Assembly (NCBI RefSeq): GCF_029846275.1
Contig: NZ_JARVWS010000003.1
Span: 310,001-374,000, forward strand
Direction: 5' to 3'
Source: Nocardioides sp. CER19
GTDB taxonomy: Bacteria > Actinomycetota > Actinomycetes > Propionibacteriales > Nocardioidaceae
DNA: 64,000 nucleotides
The notes below the pieces were generated by a model. The model was given only the letters and a program-made list of their open reading frames with translations. It was not told where the DNA came from and ran no database searches. The number at the start of each line of letters is the position of its first letter. Within the stretch, counting starts at the first letter, position 1. Positions 16,955 to 25,733 of this stretch are shown here, piece after piece. The translations under genes were made by a program, and so were the position numbers.

Positions 16955-19626
16955 ATCTCCCCCTGAAGCGTTGCGATCACACTGTCCAGCTCGTCGGGCT
17001 TGACGAGCACGTCTCGTGCCTTCGAGCCCTCGCTCGGGCCGACGACGCCGCGGCTCTCCATGATGTCCATGAGACGACCGGCCTTCGCGAAGCCGACCCG
17101 CAGCTTGCGCTGCAGCATCGAGGTCGAGCCGAACTGCGTCGACACGACCAGCTCGACCGCCTGGACGACCAGCTCGAGGTCGTCGCCGATGTCGTCGTCG
17201 AGCTCCCTCTTCGACGCGGCGGGCGCCGTCACGTCCTCCCGGTACGACGGCTCCAGCTGCGTCTTGCACGCCTTCACCACCGCGGCGATCTCGCCCTCAC
17301 CGACCCACGAGCCCTGGACCCGGATCGGCTTGGACGCGCCCATCGGCAGGAACAGGCCGTCACCCTGGCCGACCAGCTTCTCCGCGCCCGGCTGGTCGAG
17401 GATGACGCGGCTGTCGCCGAGCGACGACGTCGCGAAGGCGAGCCGCGACGGCACGTTGGCCTTGATGAGGCCGGTGACGACGTCGACCGACGGCCGCTGC
17501 GTCGCGAGCACCAGGTGGATGCCGGCCGCACGGGCGAGCTGCGTGATGCGGACGACCGAGTCCTCGACGTCGCGCGGCGCCACCATCATGAGGTCGGCGA
17601 GCTCGTCAACGATGACGAGCAGGTAGGGGTAGGGCGCCAGCTCGCGCTCGCTGCCGAGGGGCACCTCGACCTTCCCTGCCCGCACCGCCTTGTTGAAGTC
17701 GTCGATGTGGCGGAAGCCGAAGTTGGCGAGGTCGTCGTACCTCATGTCCATCTCGCGCACGACCCACGCCAGCGCCTCGGCGGCCTTCTTCGGGTTGGTG
17801 ATGATCGGCGTGATCAGGTGCGGCACGCCCTCGTAGGCGTTCAGCTCGACCCGCTTGGGGTCGACCATGATCATCCGCACCTCGTCGGGCGTGGCCCGCA
17901 TGAGGATCGAGGTGATCAGCGAGTTGATGAACGACGACTTTCCGGAGCCGGTGGCACCGGCCACCAGCAGGTGCGGCATCTTCGCCATGTTGGCGACGAC
18001 GAAGCCGCCCTCCACGTCCTTGCCGAGGCCGGCGACCATCGGGTGGTGGTCGTTGCGGGCGGTGTTGGAGCGCAGCACGTCACCGAGGGTGACGATCTCC
18101 TTGTCGATGTTCGGGATCTCGACACCGACCGCCGACTTGCCGGGGATCGGACTGAGGATCCGGACGTCGGCGCTGGCCACCGCGTAGGCGATGTTCTTCT
18201 GGATGTTCGTGATCTTCTCGACCTTGACGCCCGGGCCGAGCTCGACCTCGTAGCGCGTGACCGTCGGGCCGCGGGTGTAACCCGTGACCGCGGCGTCGAT
18301 GTTGAACTCGTCGAGCACCTGGGTGAGGCGGCCGACCACGTCGTCGCTGGCCTTGGACCGCGCCTTGTGGGGCGAACCCTGCTTGAGCAGGTCGTTCGCC
18401 GGCAGCGTGTAGGTGATGTCGCCGGACAGCGAGAGCTGCTCGACGCGAGGCGGGAGCGGGCTGTGCGGCGGCGGCTCGAGCTCCGTCTTCTCCGCCTTGT
18501 CCTGGCGGGCGCCCGGCTTGGCGCGGCGCACCGTCGGCTCGACGGCCTCCGCGGCTGCCTCCACACCCGCCTCGGCGGCCTCGCCCTCCCCCGCGGCGAA
18601 CGGGTCGTCGGCGAAGAACTGGTCCAGGTCGACCTTCTGGCCGCGGCGCCGACGCTTGCGCATCTCCCGGTCCTCGAGGACCGGGCTGTCGTAGGCCGGG
18701 TCGCCCATGTCCGGGTCGATGAACGAGTCGTCCATCTTCCGCTTGCGCCGTGCGATGGGCTGGGTGTCGTGCGGGCCGACGCTGAACTCCTCCGCTTCGT
18801 CGTGCTCGCGGCCGAGCGCGCGGTCGCGGAGGGCCGCCAGCTTCTCGGGGACCTGGTAGAGCGGCGTGGACGTCACGACCAGCACGCCGAAGAAGGCGAG
18901 CAGGAGCAGCAGCGGGACGACGACGTACGCGGAGCGCAGCAGGTCGAGCAGCAGCGCGCTGACGACGTAGCCGATGGCGCCACCGGCGTCCTGCAGAGCC
19001 GCCGCGTTGCCGCCCTGCGGCTGCGGGTTTCCGTTGGCGATGTGCACGATGCCGAGCACCCCGAGGCCGAGCGCGGACCAGCCGATCACCTGGCGGCCGG
19101 CCGGACCGGCGCCCTCGGGGTCGCGCATCGTGCGGGCGGCGACGTAGACGAGCGCCAGCGGCACGAGCCAGCCGACCTTTCCGACGCTGCCGGTGACCAT
19201 GGTGCGGACGAAGCCGAGGATGCCGCCCTCGATGCCGAACCAGACAGCGGCGGCGACGACGACGGCGAGACCGAGCACGAAGAGCCCCGCACCGTCCCGG
19301 CGGTGCTCCGGGTCGAGGTCACGGGCGCCGTGCCCGACGCTGCGCGCGATCGAGCCGATCCCGCCCGCGACGGCGAGCCAGATGGCCGCGACGCCCCTGA
19401 AGAGGGCGAGGAAGAGGCCGGCGACCGGGCCTCGACCGTTGCGCACGGCGCGGGGCGCTGGGCGCTTCGACGAACCTCGCGCCGCCGGCTTGCGGGCCGT
19501 GCGCGAGGTCGATCGCTTCGTGGTGGATCCGGCACTCCGGGCACGCGTGCTGGGAGCTCGTCCCCCCTTCGAGGAGGACGTGCTCTTGCTCCGCGACCCC
19601 GGCGGGGAAGACGTACGGGTCGCCAT
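16951..19626 (-). CDS. ftsK: DNA translocase FtsK/SpoIIIE
   Basis: An 891-residue septal DNA pump that moves chromosome ends through the closing division septum. The N-terminus is basic and Ser/Arg-rich (about 1-65), followed by four or five membrane segments (about 68-265) and a charged linker. The motor domain has Walker [13 protein letters not shown] (about residue 555) and Walker [10 protein letters not shown] (about 675). The C-terminal gamma winged helix (about 820-885) would read KOPS sites. Length and order match actinobacterial FtsK. It is first in the strand-wise run ftsK, small ORF, RodZ-like gene. Confidence 0.95.
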   Translation of the reverse strand: MATRTSSPPGSRSKSTSSSKGGRAPSTRARSAGSTTKRSTSRTARKPAARGSSKRPAPRAVRNGRGPVAGLFLALFRGVAAIWLAVAGGIGSIARSVGHGARDLDPEHRRDGAGLFVLGLAVVVAAAVWFGIEGGILGFVRTMVTGSVGKVGWLVPLALVYVAARTMRDPEGAGPAGRQVIGWSALGLGVLGIVHIANGNPQPQGGNAAALQDAGGAIGYVVSALLLDLLRSAYVVVPLLLLLAFFGVLVVTSTPLYQVPEKLAALRDRALGREHDEAEEFSVGPHDTQPIARRKRKMDDSFIDPDMGDPAYDSPVLEDREMRKRRRRGQKVDLDQFFADDPFAAGEGEAAEAGVEAAAEAVEPTVRRAKPGARQDKAEKTELEPPPHSPLPPRVEQLSLSGDITYTLPANDLLKQGSPHKARSKASDDVVGRLTQVLDEFNIDAAVTGYTRGPTVTRYEVELGPGVKVEKITNIQKNIAYAVASADVRILSPIPGKSAVGVEIPNIDKEIVTLGDVLRSNTARNDHHPMVAGLGKDVEGGFVVANMAKMPHLLVAGATGSGKSSFINSLITSILMRATPDEVRMIMVDPKRVELNAYEGVPHLITPIITNPKKAAEALAWVVREMDMRYDDLANFGFRHIDDFNKAVRAGKVEVPLGSERELAPYPYLLVIVDELADLMMVAPRDVEDSVVRITQLARAAGIHLVLATQRPSVDVVTGLIKANVPSRLAFATSSLGDSRVILDQPGAEKLVGQGDGLFLPMGASKPIRVQGSWVGEGEIAAVVKACKTQLEPSYREDVTAPAASKRELDDDIGDDLELVVQAVELVVSTQFGSTSMLQRKLRVGFAKAGRLMDIMESRGVVGPSEGSKARDVLVKPDELDSVIATLQGEM

Positions 19627-19748
19627 GTGACCAACCTATTTCAGAACCCCACCAGTCACAGGCATCACAAGGGTGCGTGTCGCGGGTGACGGCGGCGTGA
19701 AGCGTGGGTACCGGCTGGTTCCATGCACCTACGGATCTGGGAGGGCCC

Positions 19749-19991
19749 GTGGCCGAGCAGAACGACAGGGATCAGCAGAACGGCGACATGGACGTCCACC
19801 ACGAGCTGGTGACGCTGCTGATCGAGAAGGTGCGCCGGGATCCTTACCCGTCCACCACGATGATGGACCTCATCGAGGAGATCCTGGCCCCGGAGGACGT
19901 CCCGGCGTACGCCGGCGTCCTCATGGAGAAGATCAGGAACGACGAATTCCCGAGCATCGACCTGATGGCTCGAGTTCGTGACCTGACCTGA
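19749..19991 (+). CDS. Conserved-looking small hypothetical protein
   Basis: An 80-residue soluble protein with a GTG start at 19749, preceded by GGGAGGGCC. After a polar, Gln-rich start it is largely helical (HHELVTLLIEKVRRDPYPST, then EEILAPEDVPAYAGVLMEKI). No function is recognised. It diverges from ftsK and ends 25 bases before the gas-vesicle dormancy-type box, so it is probably a separate transcript. Two short repeated patterns with a Pro-x-Pro-Ser or Pro-Ser turn suggest a small helical bundle. Confidence 0.6.
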   Translation: MAEQNDRDQQNGDMDVHHELVTLLIEKVRRDPYPSTTMMDLIEEILAPEDVPAYAGVLMEKIRNDEFPSIDLMARVRDLT

Positions 19992-20015
19992 CGAGACCCC
20001 GATTCCCCCGTCGGT

Positions 20016-20035
20016 TTGGGACGAAAGTCCCCGGG
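20016..20035 (+). promoter_or_regulatory. DevR/DosR-type dormancy box upstream of the gas-vesicle operon
   Basis: TTTGGGACGAAAGTCCCCGG matches 16 of 20 positions of the mycobacterial DosR consensus TTSGGGACTWWAGTCCCSAA, including the whole GGGAC-n4-GTCCC core. It lies about 90 bases before the first gene of the operon, a suitable distance for a promoter-proximal activator site. The match is seen directly; regulation by a DevR/OsdR-type hypoxia regulator is inferred. Confidence 0.6.
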
Positions 20036-20083
20036 TACCGACTCCGCCATGGGCGACAGAGGGATCGCCCAGACCCAGAACAG

Positions 20084-20106
20084 GGAGCCGCGCACGGCGC
20101 GGCTCC
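20084..20106 (+). promoter_or_regulatory. Leader hairpin just upstream of the first gas-vesicle gene
   Basis: A perfect 10-bp stem (GGAGCCGCGC and its complement) closed by a three-base loop, ending four bases before the AGGGAGGG ribosome-binding site. It could stabilise the mRNA 5' end or modulate initiation. Confidence 0.45.
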
Positions 20107-20122
20107 GCAAAGGGAGGGACAC

Positions 20123-20824
20123 ATGCCTGCGACATCCAGGGTCGCGGCCGCGGTGGCTGCTGGCTATCTGCTCGGTCGGACGAAGAAGCTCAAGCTCGCG
20201 ATCACCGTCGGAAGCCTGCTGGCGGGCGGCAAGCTGGCCGGCGCCAAGCCCGGCGCGCTGCTCGCGGGCCTCAACGACAACCCCGAGATCAAGAAGCTCG
20301 AGGACCAGTTGCGCGGACGCCTCATGGACGCGGCCAAGAGCGCCGCCGTCAACATGGCGACCGCGCGCGTCGAGGCGCTCACCTCGTCGCTGCGCGAGGG
20401 CGGCTCGTCGAAGGACGAGGACGAGGGCGAGGAGCCGGAGGACGAGTACGAGGACGAGCCTGAGGACGAGTCGGCTGAGTCCGAGGAGCCCGAGGACGAG
20501 TACGAGGACGAGCCCGAGGACGAGGGCGAGCCGGAGGACGAGGCCGGCGAAGAGCCTGAGGACGAGTCGGAGGAGCCCGAGGAGGAGCAGCCCCCGCGCC
20601 GGCCGGCGAAGAAGGCCCCCGCCAAGAGGGCACCGGCTACGAAGGCCCCGGCCAAGAAGGCGCCCGCCAAGAAGTCGGCCGCGAAGGCATCGGCCTCCAA
20701 GACGTCGTCGGCCGCGAAGAAGGCTCCGGCGAAGACGTCGTCGGCCGCCAAGAAGGCGCCGGCCAAGAAGTCCGCTGCCAAGAAGACGACGGCCAAGAAG
20801 TCGACGTCGCGGTCGAGGAGCTGA
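20123..20824 (+). CDS. Gas-vesicle operon accessory protein with acidic repeat and histone H1-like tail
   Basis: A 233-residue protein, first gene of the gvp operon. Residues 1-100 contain a Gly/Ala-rich amphipathic start (AAAVAAGYLLGRTKKLKLA) seen in gas-vesicle-associated proteins of actinobacteria. Residues about 92-155 are an almost pure Glu/Asp/Pro tract (EPEDEYEDEP repeats), and the last 75 are Lys/Ala/Pro-rich, with PAKKAPAKK repeats like a histone H1 tail. The position corresponds to the accessory genes (gvpY/gvpZ) of Streptomyces clusters, but which one is uncertain. The basic tail could bind DNA or, more interestingly, the acidic tail of the next protein. Confidence 0.8.
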   Translation: MPATSRVAAAVAAGYLLGRTKKLKLAITVGSLLAGGKLAGAKPGALLAGLNDNPEIKKLEDQLRGRLMDAAKSAAVNMATARVEALTSSLREGGSSKDEDEGEEPEDEYEDEPEDESAESEEPEDEYEDEPEDEGEPEDEAGEEPEDESEEPEEEQPPRRPAKKAPAKRAPATKAPAKKAPAKKSAAKASASKTSSAAKKAPAKTSSAAKKAPAKKSAAKKTTAKKSTSRSRS

Positions 20825-20828
20825 TCGC

Positions 20829-22139
20829 ATGGCGAGCAATGGCACCCAGGGCCTCAAGGACGCGTCCGGCGAGCTCCTGAAGACGCTCGGCGACCGCGCG
20901 ATGAGCGCCGTCTCCTCCCACATGGACGGCCTGACCGACAAGCTCGAGGACGTCGCCGGCGGCGGCCCCGTCTCGGGCTTGGTCGGCGGCGCCCTGAAGT
21001 CGAAGGTCGAGGGCGGCTCCACCACCGGCGGCGCCCTCAAGGGCGCGTTCTCGGGCATCAAGGACAAGATCACCGGCGGCGGAGGTGGTGGCAAGGGCAA
21101 GAGCAAGCCCGAGACCAAGGCGACCACCATCTTGGAGGACATCGACGTGGGTGTCCCGGTGTCGGTCGCCTACAACCAGTGGACCGAGTTCGCGAGCTTC
21201 CCGCAGATGATGCGGAAGGTCGAGAAGGTCGAGGCCCAGGACGACACCAAGCTCAACTGGAAGGCCCAGATCGTCTGGTCGCACCGGACGTGGGAGGCCA
21301 CGATCATCGACCAGGTGCCGGACGAGCGCATCGTCTGGCGGTCGAAGGGCCAGAAGGGGCACGTCGACGGCGCCGTCACGTTCCACGAGATCGCGCCGAA
21401 CCTGACCCGCATCTCCCTGACGCTCGAGTACTTCCCACAGGGGCTGTTCGAGCGCACCGGAAACATCTGGCGCGCCCAGGGCCGCCGGGCCCGCTCGGAG
21501 CTGAAGCGGTTCCGCCAGCACGTCATGACCCAGACAATCCTCAACGAGGACGAGCTCGAGGGCTGGCGCGGCGAGATCCACGACGGCGAGGTCGTACAGT
21601 CCCACGAGGACGCGCTCGAGGAGGAGCAGTCCCAGCAGGGCGAGGACCAGGAGCAGCCCGAGGACGAGACCGAGGACTACGAGGACGAGGGCGAGGACGA
21701 GGGCGAGCCCGAGGAGGAAGGCGAGCCCGAGGACGAGGCCGAGGACTACGAGGACGAGGGCGAGCCCGAGGAGGAAGGCGAGCCCGAGGACGAGGCCGAG
21801 GACTACGAGGACGAGGGCGAGCCTGAAGAAGAGGCCGAGCCCGAGGACGAGTACGACGAGGAGGCCGCGGACGAGGGCGAGCCCGAAGAAGAAGGCGAGC
21901 CCGAGGACGAGGCCGAGGACTACGAGGACGAGGGCGAGCCTGAAGAAGAGGCCGAGCCCGAGGACGAGTACGACGAAGAGGCCGCGGACGAGGGCGAGCC
22001 CGAAGAAGAGGCCGAGCCCGAGGACGAGGCCGAGGACTACGAGGGCGAGCCCGAGGACTCCGAGCAGGAGTCCGAGGAGGAGTCCGAGGAGGAGTCCGAG
22101 GACAAGCAGCCCGCCCGGCGCCGTCGTGCGCGCCGGTGA
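20829..22139 (+). CDS. SRPBCC-domain gas-vesicle operon protein with a very long acidic repeat tail
   Basis: A 436-residue protein. Residues about 1-95 are Gly/Lys-rich; residues about 100-245 form a START-like SRPBCC (polyketide cyclase/dehydrase) domain with VPVSVAYNQWTEFASFPQMM, the pattern found in actinobacterial gas-vesicle clusters. Residues about 260-420 are repeats of GEPEEEGEPEDEAEDYEDE-like units, giving an extremely acidic tail, and the end is a short basic stretch (RRRRARR). SRPBCC domains bind hydrophobic ligands; the role in vesicle biogenesis is unknown. ATG 20829 lies four bases after the previous stop. Confidence 0.85.
   Translation: MASNGTQGLKDASGELLKTLGDRAMSAVSSHMDGLTDKLEDVAGGGPVSGLVGGALKSKVEGGSTTGGALKGAFSGIKDKITGGGGGGKGKSKPETKATTILEDIDVGVPVSVAYNQWTEFASFPQMMRKVEKVEAQDDTKLNWKAQIVWSHRTWEATIIDQVPDERIVWRSKGQKGHVDGAVTFHEIAPNLTRISLTLEYFPQGLFERTGNIWRAQGRRARSELKRFRQHVMTQTILNEDELEGWRGEIHDGEVVQSHEDALEEEQSQQGEDQEQPEDETEDYEDEGEDEGEPEEEGEPEDEAEDYEDEGEPEEEGEPEDEAEDYEDEGEPEEEAEPEDEYDEEAADEGEPEEEGEPEDEAEDYEDEGEPEEEAEPEDEYDEEAADEGEPEEEAEPEDEAEDYEGEPEDSEQESEEESEEESEDKQPARRRRARR
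21650..22060 (+). repeat. Degenerate in-frame tandem repeats encoding the acidic tail
   Basis: A GAG/GAC/GCC-rich block of in-frame units, with a basic period of 57 bases (19 residues, EGEPEEEGEPEDEAEDYED-like) alternating with an EYDEEAADEGEPEEE variant. Near-identical copies suggest recent expansion by slippage or recombination, and copy number probably varies between strains. Confidence 0.85.
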
Positions 22140-22169
22140 CCCGCAGGAACAGACGGAGAGGGAGCAGAC

Positions 22170-22589
22170 ATGACAGTCCAAAGCCAGTCGCGTCGTAGCG
22201 GCGGCGGCTACCTGCAGCGCCCCGCGCCGAGCGGCCTCGCCGACGTCATCGAGATCATTCTCGACAAGGGCATCGTCGTCGATGCCTACGTGCGTGTCGC
22301 ACTCGTCGGCATCGAGCTGCTGACGATCGACCTCCGCATCGTGATCGCGAGCGTCGACACCTACTTGCGGTTCGCCGAGGCGACCAACCGGCTCGACCTG
22401 CTCGAGCACGGTGCGGGCAAGCCGCTCGACGAGTTCATCGGCAGCATGCAGGAGTCGGGCGCGTCGAAGAAGGTCAGTGGGGCCGTCCGTGGCGCCAAGA
22501 AGGCGCTCACGGGTGGTGGCGACGACGACGACGATGAGCGGCGCAGCCGGTCCAGCAGTCGCCGCAGCACGCGGCGCGAGGAGTCGTGA
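22170..22589 (+). CDS. gvpA: Gas vesicle structural protein GvpA
   Basis: A 139-residue actinobacterial-type GvpA, the main shell subunit. The conserved core is residues 22-68 ([20 protein letters not shown] then [20 protein letters not shown]), with two amphipathic helices and a beta hairpin. It is longer than the 70-residue cyanobacterial protein: it has a 20-residue N-terminal arm and a C-terminal extension ending in a DDDDDE run and a Ser/Arg tail, as in Streptomyces. The start is preceded by GGAGAGGGAG. Its stop overlaps the gvpF start (GTGA). Confidence 0.92.
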   Translation: MTVQSQSRRSGGGYLQRPAPSGLADVIEIILDKGIVVDAYVRVALVGIELLTIDLRIVIASVDTYLRFAEATNRLDLLEHGAGKPLDEFIGSMQESGASKKVSGAVRGAKKALTGGGDDDDDERRSRSSSRRSTRREES

Positions 22590-23380
22590 GCACGGGGACG
22601 CAGGCGCCGACGCCGCTGCCCCTGCCTGGGGCAGGTACGGACACCGGCTGGTTCGTGTACGGCATCACGAGCCGGTCGGTGTCCGTGCCGGAGTCGATCC
22701 GTGGCGTCGACGACCAGCCGGTCCACCTGCTCACGTACGGCGAGCTGGCGGCCGTCGCCAGCGCGGCGCTTCTCGACCGCCCGCCGGGGCGGCGGGCCGA
22801 GATCCTCGCCTACACGACGGTGCTCGACACGCTGGCCGAGGAGTCGCCGGTCGCGCCGGTGCGGTTCGGGTCGATCTTCGCCGACGACCAGGACGTCGTC
22901 GACCACTTGCTCGCCCCGTCCACCGACGACCTCGCGACGCTGCTCGCCGACCTCCAGGGCCGCACCCAGCTGCGGCTCACCGCCACCTACCGGCAGGAGG
23001 TGCTGCTGGCCGGTCTCGTCGCCGACGACCCCGACATCGCACGATTGCGCGACCTCACCAGGGACGCTCCCGAGGAGGCCTACCACGCCGAGCGGGTGCA
23101 GCTGGGCCAGCTCGTCGCGCAGGCGGTGGAGCGGATCCGCGAGGGTGACGCGCAGGAGCTTCTCGACACGGTCGCGCCCCTCTGCGTCGGGGTCGCCGAG
23201 CAGCCCGCTCGGGGTCTCGACGGCCTGCTCGACGCCGCACTGCTCGTCGACCGCTCCCGCGTCGAGACCCTGGAGGACGTGCTCGAGGTGGTCGCCGAGA
23301 CGGTCCACGAGCGCATCGAGCTCCGGCTCGTCGGCCCCATGGCGCCGTACGACTTCGTGGAGGGCGAGGCATGGGGCTGA
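22586..23380 (+). CDS. gvpF: Gas vesicle protein GvpF (GvpF/L family)
   Basis: A 264-residue GvpF/GvpL-family protein, needed for vesicle assembly and able to interact with GvpA in known systems. The family pattern is WFVYGITS at the start, the central [20 protein letters not shown] region (about residues 75-95) and the conserved C-terminal [13 protein letters not shown] 22586 overlaps the gvpA stop by four bases; the end overlaps gvpG by ten. A second family member, gvpL, lies downstream. Confidence 0.9.
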   Translation: MSTGTQAPTPLPLPGAGTDTGWFVYGITSRSVSVPESIRGVDDQPVHLLTYGELAAVASAALLDRPPGRRAEILAYTTVLDTLAEESPVAPVRFGSIFADDQDVVDHLLAPSTDDLATLLADLQGRTQLRLTATYRQEVLLAGLVADDPDIARLRDLTRDAPEEAYHAERVQLGQLVAQAVERIREGDAQELLDTVAPLCVGVAEQPARGLDGLLDAALLVDRSRVETLEDVLEVVAETVHERIELRLVGPMAPYDFVEGEAWG

Positions 23381-23616
23381 TCACCGGGCTGCTCGGCCTG
23401 CCGTTCGCCCCGGTGCGCGGCACGGTCTGGGTGGCCGAGCAGGTGCTGGAGCAGGCGGAGAAGGAGTACTACGACCCTGGCCGGATCAAGGCCATGATGG
23501 AGGAGGTCGACCGACTGCGTGACGCAGGCGAGCTGACGGACGAGGAGGCCGTCGCCCAAGAGGACGCCCTCGTGGAGCGACTGCTCGAAGGACAGCAACG
23601 ACAAGGTGGTCAGTGA
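23371..23616 (+). CDS. gvpG: Gas vesicle protein GvpG
   Basis: An 81-residue GvpG with the typical start [20 protein letters not shown] and a charged helical C-terminal half (EQVLEQAEKEYYDPGRIKAM). GvpG is an essential minor assembly factor. It overlaps gvpF by ten bases and gvpO by one base. Confidence 0.9.
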   Translation: MGLITGLLGLPFAPVRGTVWVAEQVLEQAEKEYYDPGRIKAMMEEVDRLRDAGELTDEEAVAQEDALVERLLEGQQRQGGQ

Positions 23617-24050
23617 TGGCGGAAGACGACGACACCACGACCGACGACACGGCCGACGAGACGACCGAGGCACCCGCCAAGAAGGCGCCCGCCAGGAAGG
23701 CGGCGGGCAGCAAGACCGCCGCCAAGAAGAACGCCGGGACCACGCGGACCGGCGCCAAGACGGCCGCCGCCAAGGCGGCACCGCCGCGCCGGCCCCGGGC
23801 CGGCGCGATCGCCCGCGAGGCCGCGGCCCAGCTCTACGAGCTGATCGGTCACGAGATCGAGGGCATCACCGCAGTACACCGCGACGACGACGGTTGGGTG
23901 GTCGAGGTCGACCTGCTCGAGCTGCGCCGCATCCCGGCGACGACCGACGTGATCGCGACCTACCACGTGACGGTGGACGAGAACGGCGACCTGGTCGGCT
24001 ACCGCCGCAAGCACCGCTTCGTTCGCGGCAACGTGGGTGACGGCCGATGA
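23616..24050 (+). CDS. gvpO: Gas vesicle protein GvpO with a histone-like N-terminal extension
   Basis: A 144-residue protein. The C-terminal half (about residues 65-140) is the GvpO domain (AAAQLYELIGHEIEGITAVH, then DGWVVEVDLLELRRIP and TDVIATYHVTVDENG). The N-terminal 60 residues are an acidic/Thr stretch followed by KKAPARKAAGSKTAAKK-type repeats resembling a histone tail, an addition relative to the minimal family. GvpO is known as a factor required for gas vesicle production. ATG 23616 shares one base with the gvpG stop; a GTG three bases earlier is possible. Confidence 0.88.
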   Translation: MAEDDDTTTDDTADETTEAPAKKAPARKAAGSKTAAKKNAGTTRTGAKTAAAKAAPPRRPRAGAIAREAAAQLYELIGHEIEGITAVHRDDDGWVVEVDLLELRRIPATTDVIATYHVTVDENGDLVGYRRKHRFVRGNVGDGR

Positions 24051-24439
24051 GCCATGAGCTCCCCGAGCCGTCGCAGCCGGTCGCGGCACGCTCCTACGGC
24101 AACAGCCAGGCCGGTCGCATCCAGCCGCAGAACCTGGCCGACATCCTGGAGCGGGTGCTCGACAAGGGAATCGTGATCGCCGGCGACATCCAGATCAACC
24201 TCCTCGAGATCGAGCTGCTGACGATCAAGATCCGGCTGCTCGTCGCCTCGGTCGACAAGGCCGAGGAGATGGGCATCGACTGGTGGCGCAACGACCCGAT
24301 GTTCAGCAGCAGCGCCCGCAGCGTCGCTCAGGAGAACGCCGAGCTGAAGCGTAGGATCGAGGAGCTGGAGGCCGGCAACGGCACCAGCGGCGAGGTCCTG
24401 GAGGAGGACGAGCAGAAGACGCAAGGGCGGCGCCGATGA
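24047..24439 (+). CDS. gvpJ: Gas vesicle protein GvpJ (GvpA-like minor shell or tip protein)
   Basis: A 130-residue GvpA-paralogue. Residues 28-72 carry the GvpA fold (LADILERVLDKGIVIAGDIQ then INLLEIELLTIKIRLLVASV). The GvpJ/S signature is GDIQINL rather than the VDAYVRV of GvpA, and the protein continues with WWRNDPMF and a coiled coil (about 85-110). GvpJ is thought to nucleate or cap vesicles. It overlaps gvpO and gvpL by four bases each. Confidence 0.87.
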   Translation: MSHELPEPSQPVAARSYGNSQAGRIQPQNLADILERVLDKGIVIAGDIQINLLEIELLTIKIRLLVASVDKAEEMGIDWWRNDPMFSSSARSVAQENAELKRRIEELEAGNGTSGEVLEEDEQKTQGRRR

Positions 24440-25194
24440 GCGAGGGTCGTTACCTGTACGCCGTCACGCGCGACCTCTCCCCCGACGCCGTCGCCGGCAC
24501 CCGGGCGCTCGGTGGCTCGCCGCTCGAGGTCATCGAGCACCGCGGCCTGTCGGTGCTGGTGAGCACCGTCGACCTCGACGAGTTCGGCGAGGACGCGCTC
24601 CGCCGCAATCTCGAGGACCTGGCGTGGCTCGAGGCCACCGCGCGCGGCCACGACGACGTCGTCCGCTTCGCGGCCGAGCGCGGCGCCACCGCGCCGATGC
24701 GGCTGGTCACCATCTGTCTCGACGACGCCGGCGTGCTGGCGCGACTCGACGACTCCTACGACCAGATCGTGCAGGCCCTGGCGCGTGTGGAGGGGCGCAC
24801 CGAGTGGAGCGTGAAGGCGTTCGCACCCACGGCCGCGGCCGAGGAGCGCGCCACGGCCGTGGGCGCGGGCGGCGGCGCGGCCTACCTGCGGGCCCGGAAG
24901 GCGGCCGTCGAGGGCCGCCGTGCGCAGGACGAGGCGGCGATGGCGACGGCCGAGGAGCTGCACGACGTACTGTCGCGGCTGGCGGTGGCGAGCCGTCGAC
25001 TGCCGCCGCAGGACCCGCGGCTCAGCGGCCACGAGGGCCGGATGACGCTCAACGCCGCCTACCTGGTCGACGAGGCCGACGGCGACGCGTTCGCCCGCGA
25101 GGTCGAGCGTCTCGCGCGGGAGCATCCGGACGCGCGCGTGTCAGCGGGCGGTCCGTGGCCGCCGTACTCGTTCGCCACCCTGGAGGACGCATGA
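24436..25194 (+). CDS. gvpL: Gas vesicle protein GvpL (GvpF/L family)
   Basis: A 252-residue second GvpF/L-family protein: YLYAVTRDL at the start, the helical core with TAPMRLVTICLDDAGVLARL (about 87-106) and the family end GGPWPPYSFATLED. It is distinct enough from gvpF to be the other standard member of the pair in actinobacterial clusters. ATG 24436 overlaps the gvpJ stop; the end overlaps gvpS (ATGA). Confidence 0.88.
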   Translation: MSEGRYLYAVTRDLSPDAVAGTRALGGSPLEVIEHRGLSVLVSTVDLDEFGEDALRRNLEDLAWLEATARGHDDVVRFAAERGATAPMRLVTICLDDAGVLARLDDSYDQIVQALARVEGRTEWSVKAFAPTAAAEERATAVGAGGGAAYLRARKAAVEGRRAQDEAAMATAEELHDVLSRLAVASRRLPPQDPRLSGHEGRMTLNAAYLVDEADGDAFAREVERLAREHPDARVSAGGPWPPYSFATLEDA

Positions 25195-25391
25195 GTGTCC
25201 ACAACGCCGACGTCGTGGAGGCCCGACCCGCGGGCGAGATCGCGCTGGTCGACCTGCTCGACCGGCTGCTGGGCGCCGGCGTCGTGCTCGCCGGCGACGT
25301 GGTCATCTCGCTCGCCGGCATCGACCTGGTCCAGGTGCGACTGCACGCCCTGATCATGACCGTCCGGGCCGGGATGGACGAGCCGCGATGA
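25191..25391 (+). CDS. gvpS: Gas vesicle protein GvpS (small GvpA-like)
   Basis: A 66-residue GvpA/J/S-family protein with the core LVDLLDRLLGAGVVLAGDVV followed by ISLAGIDLVQVRLHALIMTV. It lacks N- and C-terminal extensions. The order J-L-S-K is as in Streptomyces. Overlaps of four bases on both sides indicate tight coupling. Confidence 0.85.
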   Translation: MSVHNADVVEARPAGEIALVDLLDRLLGAGVVLAGDVVISLAGIDLVQVRLHALIMTVRAGMDEPR

Positions 25392-25681
25392 GCGAGCAGC
25401 GCCGTCTCCTGCCGGAGCGGATCGAGACCGACGCCGAGTCGGTCGAGCGCGACCTGCTCAAGCTCGTGCTCACGGTCGTCGAGCTGATCCGGCAGCTCAT
25501 GGAGCGCCAGGCGCTGCGCCGCGTCGACGAGGGCGACCTCTCCGAGGACCAGATCGACGCGCTCGGCAACGCGTTGTGGCGGCTCGAGCAGGCGATGGAC
25601 GAGCTGAAGGATCGCTACGGGCTGACCGCGTCCGACCTCAACATCGACCTGGGGCCGCTCGGACCGCTGCTGGCGGAGTGA
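25388..25681 (+). CDS. gvpK: Gas vesicle protein GvpK
   Basis: A 97-residue GvpK, last gene of the operon, with the family core LKLVLTVVELIRQLMERQAL, then RVDEGDLSEDQIDALGNALW, and the end DLNIDLGPLGPLL. It is required for vesicle formation in known systems, with a proposed structural or chaperone role. The operon contains no gvpN or gvpV, as in the streptomycete type. Confidence 0.92.
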   Translation: MSEQRRLLPERIETDAESVERDLLKLVLTVVELIRQLMERQALRRVDEGDLSEDQIDALGNALWRLEQAMDELKDRYGLTASDLNIDLGPLGPLLAE

Positions 25682-25733
25682 GCGCGGCGCGGGGGCGTGA
25701 CGTCCCCGGCCGGGTGGTGCATGCTTGGCCGCC

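Noticed and set aside
21650..22060. Repeat array considered as CRISPR
   Set aside because: Repeats are in frame, contiguous, without unique spacers, and encode the acidic protein tail.
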